Shown here piece after piece: positions 9,101 through 18,818 of a DNA stretch of 58,120 bases. Source of the stretch: Asterionellopsis glacialis (lineage: Eukaryota > Bacillariophyta > Plagiogrammaphyceae > Rhaphoneidales > Asterionellopsidaceae); NCBI GenBank assembly GCA_014885115.2, contig WKLE02000774.1:1-58120 (forward strand), read 5' to 3'. Under the pieces are notes generated by a model that was given only the letters and a program-made list of their open reading frames with translations, did not search any database and was not told the DNA's origin. Each line of letters opens with the position of its first letter. Position 1 is the first letter of the stretch. Position numbers and translations under genes: made by a program.

Positions 9101-11682
9101 TGTTCGGAGACTTCTTCAGGATCCAACGTGGACTCTCTCATTGCCTTTTCAGCGTTTTCCTCCATCTTGAAGAGATCCTCTGGAGTTAGTTCATCAGTTC
9201 CTTTTTCTCCCATTTCTGGGATGTTTGTTTGACCCAGACTCTGAGCAGCAGAAGAGGATGATGCGCCATCTTTTTTCCGACTAGGTCTTGGACCGATGGA
9301 TGCTAAAATTTTCTCAGCATCGACATCACCACCTTCCTTCATAACGTCGGATAAATCATATCCCAGAGCGGTATCACTCAACGATGACTCTGAATCACTA
9401 TTATCCTCACTTAGTCCCGAAAGATCGCGTCGTTCTTTTTCAAACTTTTGATATTCTTCCCATTGGATTCTAATTTCTTCCTGTGCTGATGCGGTTCGAG
9501 CACCTGCTCTTTGATACATGGCTCGAAGTTTTTGTTCATCCATGGAACCAAGTTGGGAACGTTCCGTAACACTGGTGGTAGTTGTATCTCCTTCTGTTGA
9601 ACTTGTGTCAGCATTTTCAGAAAAAAACGGTGTGTTGGGTGGTGCAACACTGTTGTCATCTAATTCATCCTCATTTGAAAAGAACGGAGTGTTTGGTGGT
9701 GGAGGAGGTGTTTCTACATCCTCATCGCTTCCCACGGAAGAAAAAAATGGAGTGTCTGGGGGAGGTGGTGGAACGTAGTCATCTTCCTTGTTATTGTCAT
9801 TGATATTCATAGATGAAAATGGTGGTGGATTGGGCGAATCAAATACTGACCGTGATTTCTTTACAGCATCATTACCAGAAGTCGATTTTGATTTTTTGTC
9901 GTCTTTCGAAGCGTCATCCGATTTTCCAAAAACACCACTAAGATCAACAGGACCCGTAGGTTTCTCAGGTTCGACTACTGGTTCTAACACATCGGCTCCA
10001 GCTTGAATGTCTGCTCGGAGTGCCTCAAGTGCTCGTTCGATATTACCACTTCGGATGGTCCCACTTTGTTTTCGAACCAATTCTTCCAATGCCGCCAATG
10101 ATTTTTGATTTACCTCTGCACGAAGTTCAGCAGGTGATCTTTTATCTTTTTGGATAGGTTCTGGTTCCTTCAAATCATCCATAGGATCCTTGCCGGCTTC
10201 TTGCCATTCAAAGGGCATTTTAACATCATTCCCTGCCAAACCAGATTGACGTCTATATTTCTTTTCGGTTTCTTGAAATTCTTTCCATGATTTCAATTGA
10301 TTCGATATGGCCTCCTTATCTTCCTGTGCAACAGTACCGTCCTCTGTGCCCTCGGCTAACCGTGTAGCTATAGCTCTATACATTTGCCATTCTTTCATGG
10401 TTTCTGTTTTGACTTGACCTTCCTCACGTTCTACCTCTATTCTAGCTTGAAGTTCTTGTATGGCATCTTCAAGATTATCTAAAATTGCAATATCACTATC
10501 ATCTGTTTGACTATTCCTCATATCAAGTAGTCGATCTAGTGCCCATTTGTCCAAGTCGGCATTATCCTCTGGCTGCTGTGATGCAGACATTGTACTTGAC
10601 TCGGACTTGCGCTTAGCATCTTCTTGATATTGATAAAATGAATCCATCTTGGCTTGTGTAGATTCAATTCTATCTGTTTCTGCCTTGGTATCCTTTAACA
10701 ATTTTTTTACAACTTCACTTTCAGCTGCTTCTGTCAAATCTGCTACATCCACGTCGGCTAATTTGTTTGCTTCTAAATCCTGCAATATTTCTCTTGCCTT
10801 TTGATTACGTCGTGATTTAATTTCTTTTTTCATTTCCTGCATCAAGACAGCTTTCATAATTGATTCAGCATTCTCTGGAAAATTTTCCGGATCCTCGAGA
10901 CGTAGTTGTTCAAGTTGTTGACGATTTTCCTCTTCCAACGCAGCATATCGTGCTTCAATTTCTTTCCGATCCTCTTCAAACCATACATCATCTTTTTTAT
11001 TTAAATTTTCTTGCCCTGTTGTTGGATCATTACCTTCGTTTTGTAAGGCTTCCTCCACTGCACCCTCCAAATCGGTAGCACTCAACATTTCATTTAAGGA
11101 CGGCATACCACGAAACAGTTTATCAAAATTAGCCTTTATTCGTTTTGGATCTTTTCCGAGTACGGCAGCATCCTCCATGATACTTCCATCTTCTACATTG
11201 ATGGGTTGGACCATGGAGGTGGTACTAGTACTGGTGGTTCCTCGAGTTAGTAAATCCTTGAGTCGATCACGTTTACGTTGTCGACGCTGTACATCTTCTT
11301 CGGAAAGTTGTGGTGGTTGAGGTTCGGACAAAGAGGAATCCTCTTCATTATTATCATCATTGTTGTTATTATTGCTGTTGCTATTCCTATTCAAATTGTT
11401 GATATAATCGTTACCAAGACTACCTTGCAATGGAATACGCAGTGATGCTCTACTCCTCGAAAGGAATGGTGTATTTTTCAAGGGTGCTATTTGTTGAGAT
11501 CCACCATCAATGAGTGTTCGCTGCTTTGTAGTAGGACTCTGATAAAGTCCTGCAAAAGCCAACGACGATGATTTCTGACGATGAGGAATAGATGCATGAG
11601 CAACCTTCCATGAACTACATGCTAATACAAAAACCAAAGTAGTAATTCCAAAGCTCCATAGAAATTTATTCACTGTTGTCAT
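6130..11682 (-). CDS. Giant plastid-targeted HAD-like protein with tandem cap domains
   Basis: Single-exon gene of 1850 residues from the ATG at 11682. The frame runs 38 codons further, but this ATG directly precedes a signal peptide, and SSLAF before AGLYQ is an ASAF-like site. Residues about 60-1100 are charged, Glu/Lys-rich, coiled-coil-prone and disordered. They include three Pro units ending TPFFS (near 620-680), two copies of the SIGPRP motif and a run of Asp. Near residue 1150, AIFRLEGLLVD aligns with HAD motif I (FDLDGxLVD), but both catalytic Asp are replaced. About five helical units of 65-70 residues follow, each W...(A)(E)..G/Y..P...(A)....D..(F).WT.D, like HAD C1 caps. The C-terminus (about 1690-1800) holds AVISYLDREQVDVLLEQ and CVVFDTTPESAVAAHD, resembling HAD motifs II and IV. 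The C-terminal stretch resembles plant plastid HAD phosphatases. Probably a scaffold or regulator rather than an enzyme. Confidence 0.75.
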   Translation of the reverse strand: MTTVNKFLWSFGITTLVFVLACSSWKVAHASIPHRQKSSSLAFAGLYQSPTTKQRTLIDGGSQQIAPLKNTPFLSRSRASLRIPLQGSLGNDYINNLNRNSNSNNNNNDDNNEEDSSLSEPQPPQLSEEDVQRRQRKRDRLKDLLTRGTTSTSTTSMVQPINVEDGSIMEDAAVLGKDPKRIKANFDKLFRGMPSLNEMLSATDLEGAVEEALQNEGNDPTTGQENLNKKDDVWFEEDRKEIEARYAALEEENRQQLEQLRLEDPENFPENAESIMKAVLMQEMKKEIKSRRNQKAREILQDLEANKLADVDVADLTEAAESEVVKKLLKDTKAETDRIESTQAKMDSFYQYQEDAKRKSESSTMSASQQPEDNADLDKWALDRLLDMRNSQTDDSDIAILDNLEDAIQELQARIEVEREEGQVKTETMKEWQMYRAIATRLAEGTEDGTVAQEDKEAISNQLKSWKEFQETEKKYRRQSGLAGNDVKMPFEWQEAGKDPMDDLKEPEPIQKDKRSPAELRAEVNQKSLAALEELVRKQSGTIRSGNIERALEALRADIQAGADVLEPVVEPEKPTGPVDLSGVFGKSDDASKDDKKSKSTSGNDAVKKSRSVFDSPNPPPFSSMNINDNNKEDDYVPPPPPDTPFFSSVGSDEDVETPPPPPNTPFFSNEDELDDNSVAPPNTPFFSENADTSSTEGDTTTTSVTERSQLGSMDEQKLRAMYQRAGARTASAQEEIRIQWEEYQKFEKERRDLSGLSEDNSDSESSLSDTALGYDLSDVMKEGGDVDAEKILASIGPRPSRKKDGASSSSAAQSLGQTNIPEMGEKGTDELTPEDLFKMEENAEKAMRESTLDPEEVSEQLYRSVSAVGGGRTRDDPEGKEKEKSAFEEFMRKEQEMRSRIEKMDNEAEEKRKAALKLLSGKDSSETDSDVDGNIDGETSDLLDDVKAAEDILQSIGPRPDKKPKRTRADYEREYSDNSGAWRRADEDDDDDDDDIELSDESDDELVKHFLKKQQDEPTRKDKPSRGFLGTEFEDDEEDYEKNMRQAKEFGQRREANRPQSSGVDISDIFGRFASDDDLKYDAGYSSGGGRSSRTFSSSFESRKANLMEYTELDVRELNSLMDHKDSAFTTGVSQYMKKINKPFREFGAIFRLEGLLVDITGFEYKAWKKVAEVYDFKAPELVDVRRASVTRPDIAVRTVFFWTDDLLLCRDASNTFRNAMRDVFNEWMEEQKVAPVVEEESTDDDGFNIGSDMLGQGIESIAAVPKNEQELLELMWKAWTKTAEKYRYLPPSLEEVMFSAVIGPDDAVRKAFKWTDEESQIRDVVNTYREFLGDILGVPMQTAPAPSPLVTASSGGIGDAMLASSSGSTVAVPPQQPSQSLTENDLLEIQFAAWQRAALEKGFPSPTSEQAIAALTINDPAMSIREFGWTEDPELINTIVSSFRSYVRKGVEDRSSGVMGSFGSPPPVAKVESKVEEDRPRGPSDEEMLEIHVFSWTGTAEKYGFESPALEEIQLAVNLDADDCIKRLFKWTSDDQFVADIAATYKDNLKKISDKYIKKYNLKVEAAAPETPSTDTTSNKNLPDRDELFQIAFNSWVEVAKSAGYESPTSDQVLYAMTVGPDDAITSGFEWTVDPLEAMDLAKKYNEIVDRASAGLKQTYQVEPSSQVSAAREEVKIPPFFTVAPGAAKWIKSLLDVEMPCAVISYLDREQVDVLLEQSGLAGFFARDKRVSHNSGYNRESQQMLGASLRVERRPDHCVVFDTTPESAVAAHDVEMKCVNLIGIYPMYDLLSADSTARDFSDLTAMNLRRLFGERIYDQPMLDTQQTAPREQVRTLTKTRYWEEGDRV

Positions 11683-12805
11683 GATGATGTGTTTTTGTTG
11701 TTTTGGACGAATACAACCAATTGGTTGTTTTAGTCGTTTCATCAATACTATACTGTATTTCTTATTATTTATCTTTTTAAGCGTCGTGTTGCTCACTCCT
11801 TTTTTTTCACTCTTGCGTGTTTCTTTCGAGATGTGTGGCAGCGTAGAAGATTATTCGACAAGAGAAAGGGTGAGAGAGAAACAACGGTGTTGTGTATCGC
11901 TAAACTATCGCCTCGTGGCAGTTGCTAGTGTCTACTCTGATTGGAACTATGATGTGTGTACAAAATTGGTTTCTTCTCTCCTCTCGTGGAAAAGGATCTT
12001 TTCGCACCGTTAGTTCGTTCGATGGCGTGCGTCTTTCGATATATTGTTAGTGTTCGTTTGATTGTATGTGATGTTATGTATCATGTGCGGTGTCAGCGAC
12101 TGCGCGTAGCCAGGTCACCCTGCAAGCTGCCCCAAGCGAAGCAGCTCCCGAAGAGCGCAAGATGCTGGTGAACGAATATATGCTCGCTGGCGTCCTGCCT
12201 ACGAGCCGTTCTCTCTCTTCGGCGTTCTTTCTCTAATTCTCCGGACAAAAAGAGATATTCGGAGTTCGCAAAATTCTGTCAATGTGAATTGTACTTTTAA
12301 ATTCCTTTTGCTTCATAAGATTCATATACATGCGTACATCAATAAGGGAATCCTCTTAGGATTCTATTTTTCTCAATAGACACGTCTTACGGTATCAGTC
12401 GAGTTAGTCAATGATTGGATTTTGATCTCTAGGAAAGATTCTCATTCTGCGGCCTGACTGACTCTTTGTCTGTGAGGCCTTTTTCCTTTTTCCCCCTCTA
12501 TTCCGTGATCGTGATCGATAGTGTGTTGTGTCAGTCAGTAGTCAGCACAACAGAAGAAATCAAAACAAACGCAAGATCTAAACATTCAACGCAAAAGAGA
12601 AGCAATATTCCAACCCCCCCCCCCTTTGAATTCAAAAGACTCTTTGAAGGACTTGAACAGCTACGTAAGGTGCTGGAGGTTTTTTTATTTGGTTGTTGGT
12701 TGTAAGATATTCAATTTTAGCTTGGGTCACTACACCCACCACTATTTCGAAAAGAATCTATAGTTCGTTGGAAAAAGGACTCCAAAGAAATAAAACAGTA
12801 ATAGC
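11683..12805. other. Long divergent spacer
   Basis: 5'-5' spacer of about 1.1 kb between the HAD-like gene and the two-TM repeat protein. It contains pyrimidine tracts and a C-run near 12614-12624. The frames at 11681-12013 and 12466-12705 lack a convincing start or domain. No copy of the TACCTGGTAC motif and no RNA gene were seen. Confidence 0.5.
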
Positions 12806-13534
12806 ATGACAAGAGCATTTACTCCACCCGATACCTTGTCGAAAGAAGACATTCGAGCAATAGCAGATGTTCGTCGTGATATATGGAAGAATGCATTTGT
12901 AGGGATGTTTACTGGATCTCTATCAGGGATAGCCCTACATAGTTTAGCCATTTGGGGTCAAAAACGTTTCACTCCTGTTACCAAGGAAATAAGTACCAAC
13001 ACGAATACCTTCAAGAGTTTATTACAAACCACCAAATTAAATCGTAATACAGCTGTCCTTTGTGTGTTGGGTGGTGGTGCATTAGGGTCTTATGTTATGG
13101 CCATTACCACAGGTAAGAATGAAGTACATAATTTACATCCTGTCTTTGAGGTGGGGAGTAAGCAATGGGAAGAAGAACAGCAACAGAAAAAGATAAAGGA
13201 GGAACGACATCGTAATCGATTCATACGACGACATACCTTGAAACAAACCTTGGAAGAAGGTCGTGGTGGATTAAGTGATTCACATGGTGGACATTGGGAA
13301 GAAAATGATTCCAATCAACGACACCAAAATCGTGAGGTACGTCGGGTGACCATGAAGGAAAGCATAGAACGTGGTCATGGTATATCGGATTCACATGGCG
13401 GACATTGGGAGGAAAGTGATTCCAATCAACGACAACACAATCGTGAATTACGTCGTGTCACCATGAAAGAGAATATAGAACATGGTCAAGGTATATCCGA
13501 TTCACATGGTGGTAAATGGAATTCAAATAATTAA
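12806..13534 (+). CDS. Two-TM protein with triple C-terminal SDSHGG repeat
   Basis: 242 residues, no intron, ATG at 12806. The N-terminal half has two likely membrane spans, about residues 29-51 (NAFVGMFTGSLSGIALH) and 80-100 (AVLCVLGGGALGSYVMA), separated by a short polar loop, as in small mitochondrial or ER membrane proteins. The C-terminal part is three tandem units of 38, 37 and about 31 residues. Each begins NR-x-x-RR-x-T-(L/M)-K, then G-(I/L)-SDSHGG-(H/K)-W; the first two end in DSNQRxx. The repeats are Arg/His-rich and likely cytosolic or matrix-facing. The N-terminal SKEDIRAI weakly recalls OCIA-type proteins, but I cannot assign a family. The last repeat ends at the stop after KWNSNN. 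Confidence 0.7.
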   Translation: MTRAFTPPDTLSKEDIRAIADVRRDIWKNAFVGMFTGSLSGIALHSLAIWGQKRFTPVTKEISTNTNTFKSLLQTTKLNRNTAVLCVLGGGALGSYVMAITTGKNEVHNLHPVFEVGSKQWEEEQQQKKIKEERHRNRFIRRHTLKQTLEEGRGGLSDSHGGHWEENDSNQRHQNREVRRVTMKESIERGHGISDSHGGHWEESDSNQRQHNRELRRVTMKENIEHGQGISDSHGGKWNSNN

Positions 13535-14016
13535 AATTCGAGTAGAAACAAAGATTGCAATATTGTATGTATCTATACATTGAACGCGCAAGGAGAAAAA
13601 AAAGAAAAAGTGTGAAAGATAAAGGTATAAATATTATATGATTGTTTTAAAAGCTCATGCAGTGAGATTTAGGTTGTAGGCTAATGCTTTAGGGAGGAAT
13701 TTAACCTTGGCAAATGTATTGTTACTTTCCAACCATGCACTTTTTTGCCAATGCACTCAAACAGTTTCAATAAAAGACAAAACAGCACGTAACGTCGCAA
13801 TCATGGCGGCAAAAAAAACAAGAGGAAAATTAAACTCATTTAATACTCTTTTTATTACTCTTTTCTAATGAAATCCAGTAGGATAGGATGAGAACTTTGG
13901 TATCAACTCACAAAGCCAAACTTGAAAAGCCAAATCAATCTGTTTCATCTCAACTGTCACATAAAAATATATCTTTTTTCACTTACATCAAAATGTTGGA
14001 ACAAGAACATAAATAC
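13535..14016. other. Convergent 3' spacer
   Basis: A/T-rich spacer between the repeat protein and the histidine phosphatase. The small frame 13888-14184 overlaps the phosphatase antisense and is not supported. Nothing else is seen. Confidence 0.5.
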
Positions 14017-15227
14017 TTAAAAACCTCCAAAAATAACGGATATACTCTTGGGATCCACCATGTATTTGTCACCGTCAGGGGTAGATGCCTTGATGAGGTC
14101 GAAAGCAACCACACCTGCATTGATAATCTTATTTTTCTTGGAAATGTGGTCTTCACCGTAGGGCAAAAACGTTCTGAAGAATGATCGAAAGTAAATCGAA
14201 TGTCCACCCGCAATAATGTGATCTTCCTTCACAGCAGATGAAAAGCAGTAATCACAGAATTCCGTCATGCGTAAAAGTCCATTGGTATTGATAGGTTTGT
14301 TTCCTGCATGAAGACTAACATCAACTTGCTTGGTAAAGATTGCTTGAAAGTCACATATTTTTGATTCACGATCAATCCAAGAAGCCTTTACTTCCGTGAA
14401 AGCTGGTGTAATGGACAAGGTATCAGGGTTGCGACTGTAGTTTACATTGTTGTTTGTTGGTTAACGCAAATTGGTATCGATTAGCAAAAAGGTGAGAGAC
14501 GTTGGTGACAGAATCAACAAAAAAATAATGCTGTATTGTTCTCCAGCACGTTAACCTTTCCTTACCTGATTTCTTGGAGAGACGGAACAATCAAGATTTT
14601 ATCTTCAGGTCGACGAGAGAAACGATCACGGAATGCTGCTGCCATCGTAGAAAGAGCCCTTCGAAGACTGGAACATACAATGGCAGATGGTGGTGCACTT
14701 GGATCTCCTCGTAACACAGCAAGGTGCTTTTCATCTAAGGGGGGGTTGGAGTTGTTTGCTTGAGACATAAATTTAGCAAGTTCCTCAACTTGTGATTGTC
14801 CCAAGTAGGACATGGGTGAATCATAGAACCAACTATCAATCCTTCCCGTGAGTACCAACCACGATTCGTACGAGACAGCCTTAATAAGTCCAGGAATGAA
14901 ACCTAACGCAAATTGAAGCGCAGATCTATGCTGTCCCTTATTGAAGGTATCGTTCCAAGTAGATTCACCATGACGCACAAAGTAGATTGTTTTCTTTTCA
15001 ATCTTGCCTCCTGATTCAATAAAGGGACCAATGATGGATGCAGGATCTTGGGGTTTCTTCCATGACTTATCGTTGCAAAACATCAAGTACATGATACCGC
15101 GAAAGGTCAATCTAGCTTTGTATAACACACTTGGCAAGTTGTAAAGAAGCATTCCACATACCAAGATAAGTATGGGACGGGAGAGACTCGCCATCATAGT
15201 GCTGCTACTTTCGTCGGATTCGGTCAT
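14017..15227 (-). CDS. Membrane-anchored histidine phosphatase (phosphoglycerate-mutase-like)
   Basis: Two exons, 15227-14566 and 14434-14017, with a 131-bp intron (GTAAGG...ACAG) that restores SLQEISRNPDTLS; total 359 residues. Residues about 15-35 are hydrophobic and probably an N-terminal signal anchor. YFVRHGEST carries the catalytic R85-H86-G87, the family phospho-acceptor triad. SSLRRALST supplies the usual conserved Arg, and GGHSIYFRSFF supplies the second catalytic His. Spacing fits the branch-1 histidine phosphatases, but the protein is longer than a glycolytic cofactor-dependent mutase and membrane-anchored, so a phosphatase on a small phospho-ligand or protein is more likely than a glycolytic role. 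It is divergent from CKS1 with a 642-bp spacer. Confidence 0.85.
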
Positions 15228-15869
15228 TGTCTACGTTTCACCCAAAAATAATTGTACCGATCGAATTAATTATCTACTTCTCAGGAGATTAAAGAGATGC
15301 AGAATTCAAATACCTTCTTGCAGTTTGTCTCGACAAGAAGTCCGGTCTCGTTGGGATATCCTACTTGTATGCGACAGATCAGTTGTCCTCTTGTGAGAGG
15401 TCGATTCAGAAGAGGTCTGATCTCAAATCTTATCTCTCCTGTTCTTGTTTGAAGCCAGTTGGAATTTCAAATTTGCGCTTCTCGGATGTCACCCAGCAGA
15501 CAGAGAGGAGTCGTTTTCTGTTCTCTTCCTTTGGCTGGGCGCGCATTGGTATTACACATACAGATTACCGGTAATATTTTGAGTCCCAAAAGTAACAGCC
15601 TAAGTGACACACAAACAAAGGTGTACATTTGACATTATTTTGTACCAATATCAGTCATACCAGAAAAATACCGGACACTTTGAATTTGCTCTGGCTCGAC
15701 GTTTTTTCGTTTTTTCAAACGACGGGATCGGTAGTGCCCTCCAACGTGCAACAAACCAGCATTGTGGATTTCTCGGGCAATCCCCCTTGATAGAGAAAAA
15801 ACGACCTTATTGACCCCACCTTTTTTATAATCTCAATCTCTTGATTTCTGAACCTTAGATCTATACACC
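15228..15869. other. Divergent spacer, phosphatase / CKS1
   Basis: Shared promoter region of about 640 bp. Short frames (15172-15396, 15365-15574, 15604-15813) show no domain or codon pattern. No repeat of note and no TACCTGGTAC copy. Confidence 0.5.
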
Positions 15870-16530
15870 ATGAGCAGCGCATCCCGTATCGAATACAGCG
15901 AAAAATATGCTGATGATCTGAATGAATATCGGTGCGTCTTGGAAGAAGCGAGAGAGTCGTCATTGTCTATAAAGAATTTTGATGTTTCCATGTTCATTCC
16001 GAGAGGACTGTTGTCTGTGGAATAACAGTCGTGAGCCTCGTAGAAAATATACTACTGTCCACGTAATTTTTCCAGAACATTTCTCACCTCACACCTCTAT
16101 TGTTGTCCATGTATCTTGTGGCATGTGCCTTGATTTTTACTACTGACAGTCATGTAATCCTTCCAAAGGAATTGGCCAAGACCCTTCCTAAGAGTCGCCT
16201 TCTTTCTGAATCAGAATGGCGTGGAATTGGTGTCCAGCAAAGTCGTGGATGGCAGCATTATGCAATTCACCGGTGAGTTCTTTTTGAAAAATATATTGCA
16301 ATTACGTCACTGGCACCACAGACACGAAAGCCAAACACTGCGATCACATACAAAATGAATCTCACCCTGTGCAAATTCTGGTTTTCTAATTAACTTGTAG
16401 TCCCGAACCACACATTCTTCTCTTCCGTCGTCCCTTGGGTACGGACCCGCAAACGGGACGAGTTGATGCTGAATTGCAACGTCAAGCACGTGAAGAATAC
16501 AAGGGACAATTCGGACTGCTTCGCAAATAA
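15870..16530 (+). CDS. CKS1: Cyclin-dependent kinase regulatory subunit (CKS1/Suc1)
   Basis: Three short exons, 15870-15931, 16150-16272 and 16401-16530, give 104 residues; the introns (218 and 128 bp) end in ACAG and GTAG. The product begins [20 protein letters not shown] and continues with [30 protein letters not shown] and [17 protein letters not shown]. These are the diagnostic CKS segments: anion-pocket Arg residues, the W-R-x-(L/I)-G-(I/V)-QQSxGW core and the [13 protein letters not shown] beta-hinge strand. CKS proteins bind CDKs and phosphorylated targets at mitotic and G1/S transitions. Length matches the family. The gene is easily missed because every exon is under 45 codons. Both introns interrupt an Arg codon after its second base. 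Confidence 0.95.
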
Positions 16531-17258
16531 ATATAATGTAGGGGAATGGATGTAATCTTTTGATGCAGCAAAAAAGGGAAACTTAGAAGACTATGGGCAT
16601 TGTATGTGGGTGTTTATTTTTCGGAAAATGTTTGGTTGGATAATGGATGTTACGATTTGGAGCCATGTTGGATTGGATCGAACAGGCTTCAAAATGATAT
16701 TGTTCCCACAATTGACGGATAAATGTGCTTGATAATTGCTTGTACATCTTTTTCTATTTTTAGTAGATAGTTGTTGACATCAGATATAGAAAAGGATCTT
16801 TATTTGACGTGAAAAAGAATTTGTCTTATTTTTTCCTGTTTTTTTTTGGTGTTTGCTTTTTCAACCGGGTCATGCCGTTTTGGACCACGAAATATCCCAA
16901 ATCATGATAATATGGATAATTAATATTCTACTACGCGTGTGAGACCTCTTTATGTACGAAATCGAAATCTAGTTGCAAGTGAATAGCTACACCAACACGG
17001 TCCCGATGATGGCGGGGTTAGAGAGAGCAATCATCAACTGATCTTCAAGTTATGAAATAAGACAACATCTTGTGATGAATACAGTAATAGAGGTAAATGA
17101 TATTGAATTAATTTAATGTTTCTCGTAAACTGCTAGTAGCTAGAGTTCCGACAGCACTGGAAAAAGCTCGAGAAAGTTTACCAGGCTTACTAAGACAAGG
17201 ACAATTTAGTGCAACGATGTATCACTTAATGTTTTTATTTCAAAAAGTTGGTAAATAT
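16531..17258. other. Convergent 3' spacer
   Basis: About 730 bp, T/A-rich, between CKS1 and the gamma-carbonic-anhydrase-like gene. No supported frame, RNA gene or repeat seen. Confidence 0.5.
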
Positions 17259-18357
17259 TTACTCCTTGCTTTCCTGTTGTTTTTTAAGTTTCAATCCCTC
17301 CTCTGGGTTTGTCAGAGTAGAGTCAAAGATACGTCCTGGAGCTCCCATTCCCAAAACATCCGTATTGTCGGGGGAGTCTTTCTGGATGTAGTCTGGATCT
17401 CTCACAAGATTATCCTCGTATTCCTCTTCATCCTTTGCCAACTGTTGGAAATCCTTAGCACACTCAATAGCATGCAGTGTTGCTAGCTCTGCCTTACTCG
17501 TGGCTGAATCAGCAATGCTTTCAATTTCTTCCGGTGTCAATCCACGGACCTTTTTGGCAGGCGATCCTGCCCACAATTCTCCACTGCTAACCTTGGTACC
17601 AGGAGTTACCACTGCACCAGGAGCCAAGATACTATTAGATTCCACCACAGCTCCATCCAATACTTGGGCAGATGGTCCAACAATAATAGAGTCCTGCAAT
17701 GTCGATGCATGGATAATAGCCGCGGGGCCAACGGTTACATTGCTACCAATAAAGGTAGGAAGGTCTCCCTGAATTTTAGCAACGTGAACCACAGCACGGT
17801 CTCCGATGCATGTATTCTCACCAATCTCAACTTTGTTCACATCGCCTCGGACTACAGCACCGTACCAGACACTGGAGTTTTTACCCATGGACACATTGCC
17901 CACAATAGAGGCCGAAGGTGCAACAAAGGCGGCAGACTCAGATACCATGGGTGCCACACCATCTACTGCTACAAACCGAGTAGAGGGTACAAGTTTTTCC
18001 GTGTACTTGGCCACTTCCATTGATGCCCCCGCATTGTCCAATGCTTGCCTGTATTAGAATAAGAGGTGAACGTACAGATTGTTGAGAGAAAGTCATCAAA
18101 AGACAGTATGCCATTAAAAGATTTTTCCATGAGCAGCAGCAGCAGCGCAATATGATATGCTCACGAACATCGGTTTCAAGTGTCAAAAAGGATTGGGCAC
18201 GTAGGAATGTACGACAGACATACTGAATCAACGTATCATCCCGATGAAATCCCATCTTTCTCTCATTCATTTTGAACCTCTCACACCTTACAACTTACCC
18301 GATCTTACGGGCTGCACTGGACGCCGCCAAGACAACTCGTGCACCGATAGAGGTCAT
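17259..18357 (-). CDS. Gamma-carbonic-anhydrase-like hexapeptide-repeat protein
   Basis: Two exons, 18357-18299 and 18048-17259, with a 250-bp intron (GTAAGT...ACAG), 282 residues. The short first exon encodes MTSIGARVVLAASSAARKIG, an Arg/Ser/Ala-rich start suited to mitochondrial import, and joins as IGQALDNAGASMEVAKYTEK. The core is a left-handed beta-helix: AFVAPSASIVGNVSMGKNSS, WYGAVVRGDVNKVEIGENT, IGDRAVVHVA, FIGSNVTVGPAAIIHA, SIIVGPSAQVLDGAVV. The Arg of VRGD and a His in IGDRAVVH are conserved in gamma-CAs, and IIHAS supplies a second His. The third Zn-ligand position is not obvious to me, so catalysis is uncertain. Known relatives sit on mitochondrial complex I. ELWAGSPAKKVRGLT closes the helix, followed by an alpha-helical C-terminus. 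Confidence 0.88.
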
Positions 18358-18818
18358 CTTTGATGATCTTTTGCCGCAAACAGCAACAACCGATGCTTGC
18401 AACCTGTCGATCGATGCACCGCGGGGCAGCCAGCGGCAGAGCCGGTCAGACGACACCGATAAAATACACGCGAGCGAGATTCGAGGAGATAGAGAGACAG
18501 CCTGTAAGGCATCTTAGATACATACAACGTACTGGAATTTACAGATGAGTTATCGTAAATTAGATATTTTCTGTCTCAGTTATATGTGCGCAATTTAGTG
18601 CGCATTCCGAACACAATGTCCAAAAAACAACGAAGCGAAGCAAAAGACGTCATTCATCCGTCACACTTTTTCCCTTGGCCAACTGAGAAAAATGAGAAAA
18701 CGCCAACACTTCCCTGCAAAAATCCACATCATCCTCTTCGTTTGCATTCTCATTACGTGCAAAAATAGGATTCAGATACTGTAGTTAATATTTTTCGAGA
18801 GTGACTTTATTGAGCATC
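18358..18818. other. Divergent spacer, gamma-CA / lumen protein
   Basis: 461-bp 5'-5' spacer. It contains ACGTCA at 18647-18652, which matches the core of CO2/cAMP-responsive elements known from diatom carbonic anhydrase promoters; a single 6-mer is weak evidence. No supported open frame. Confidence 0.45.

Noticed and set aside
9518..9778. Plus-strand Ser/Gly-rich frames inside the HAD-like gene
   Set aside because: Antisense shadows of the Pro/Ser repeats of the long minus-strand protein.
12466..12705. 79-residue frame before the two-TM repeat protein
   Set aside because: No ATG at the start, no domain, and the ATG at 12806 gives a complete protein.
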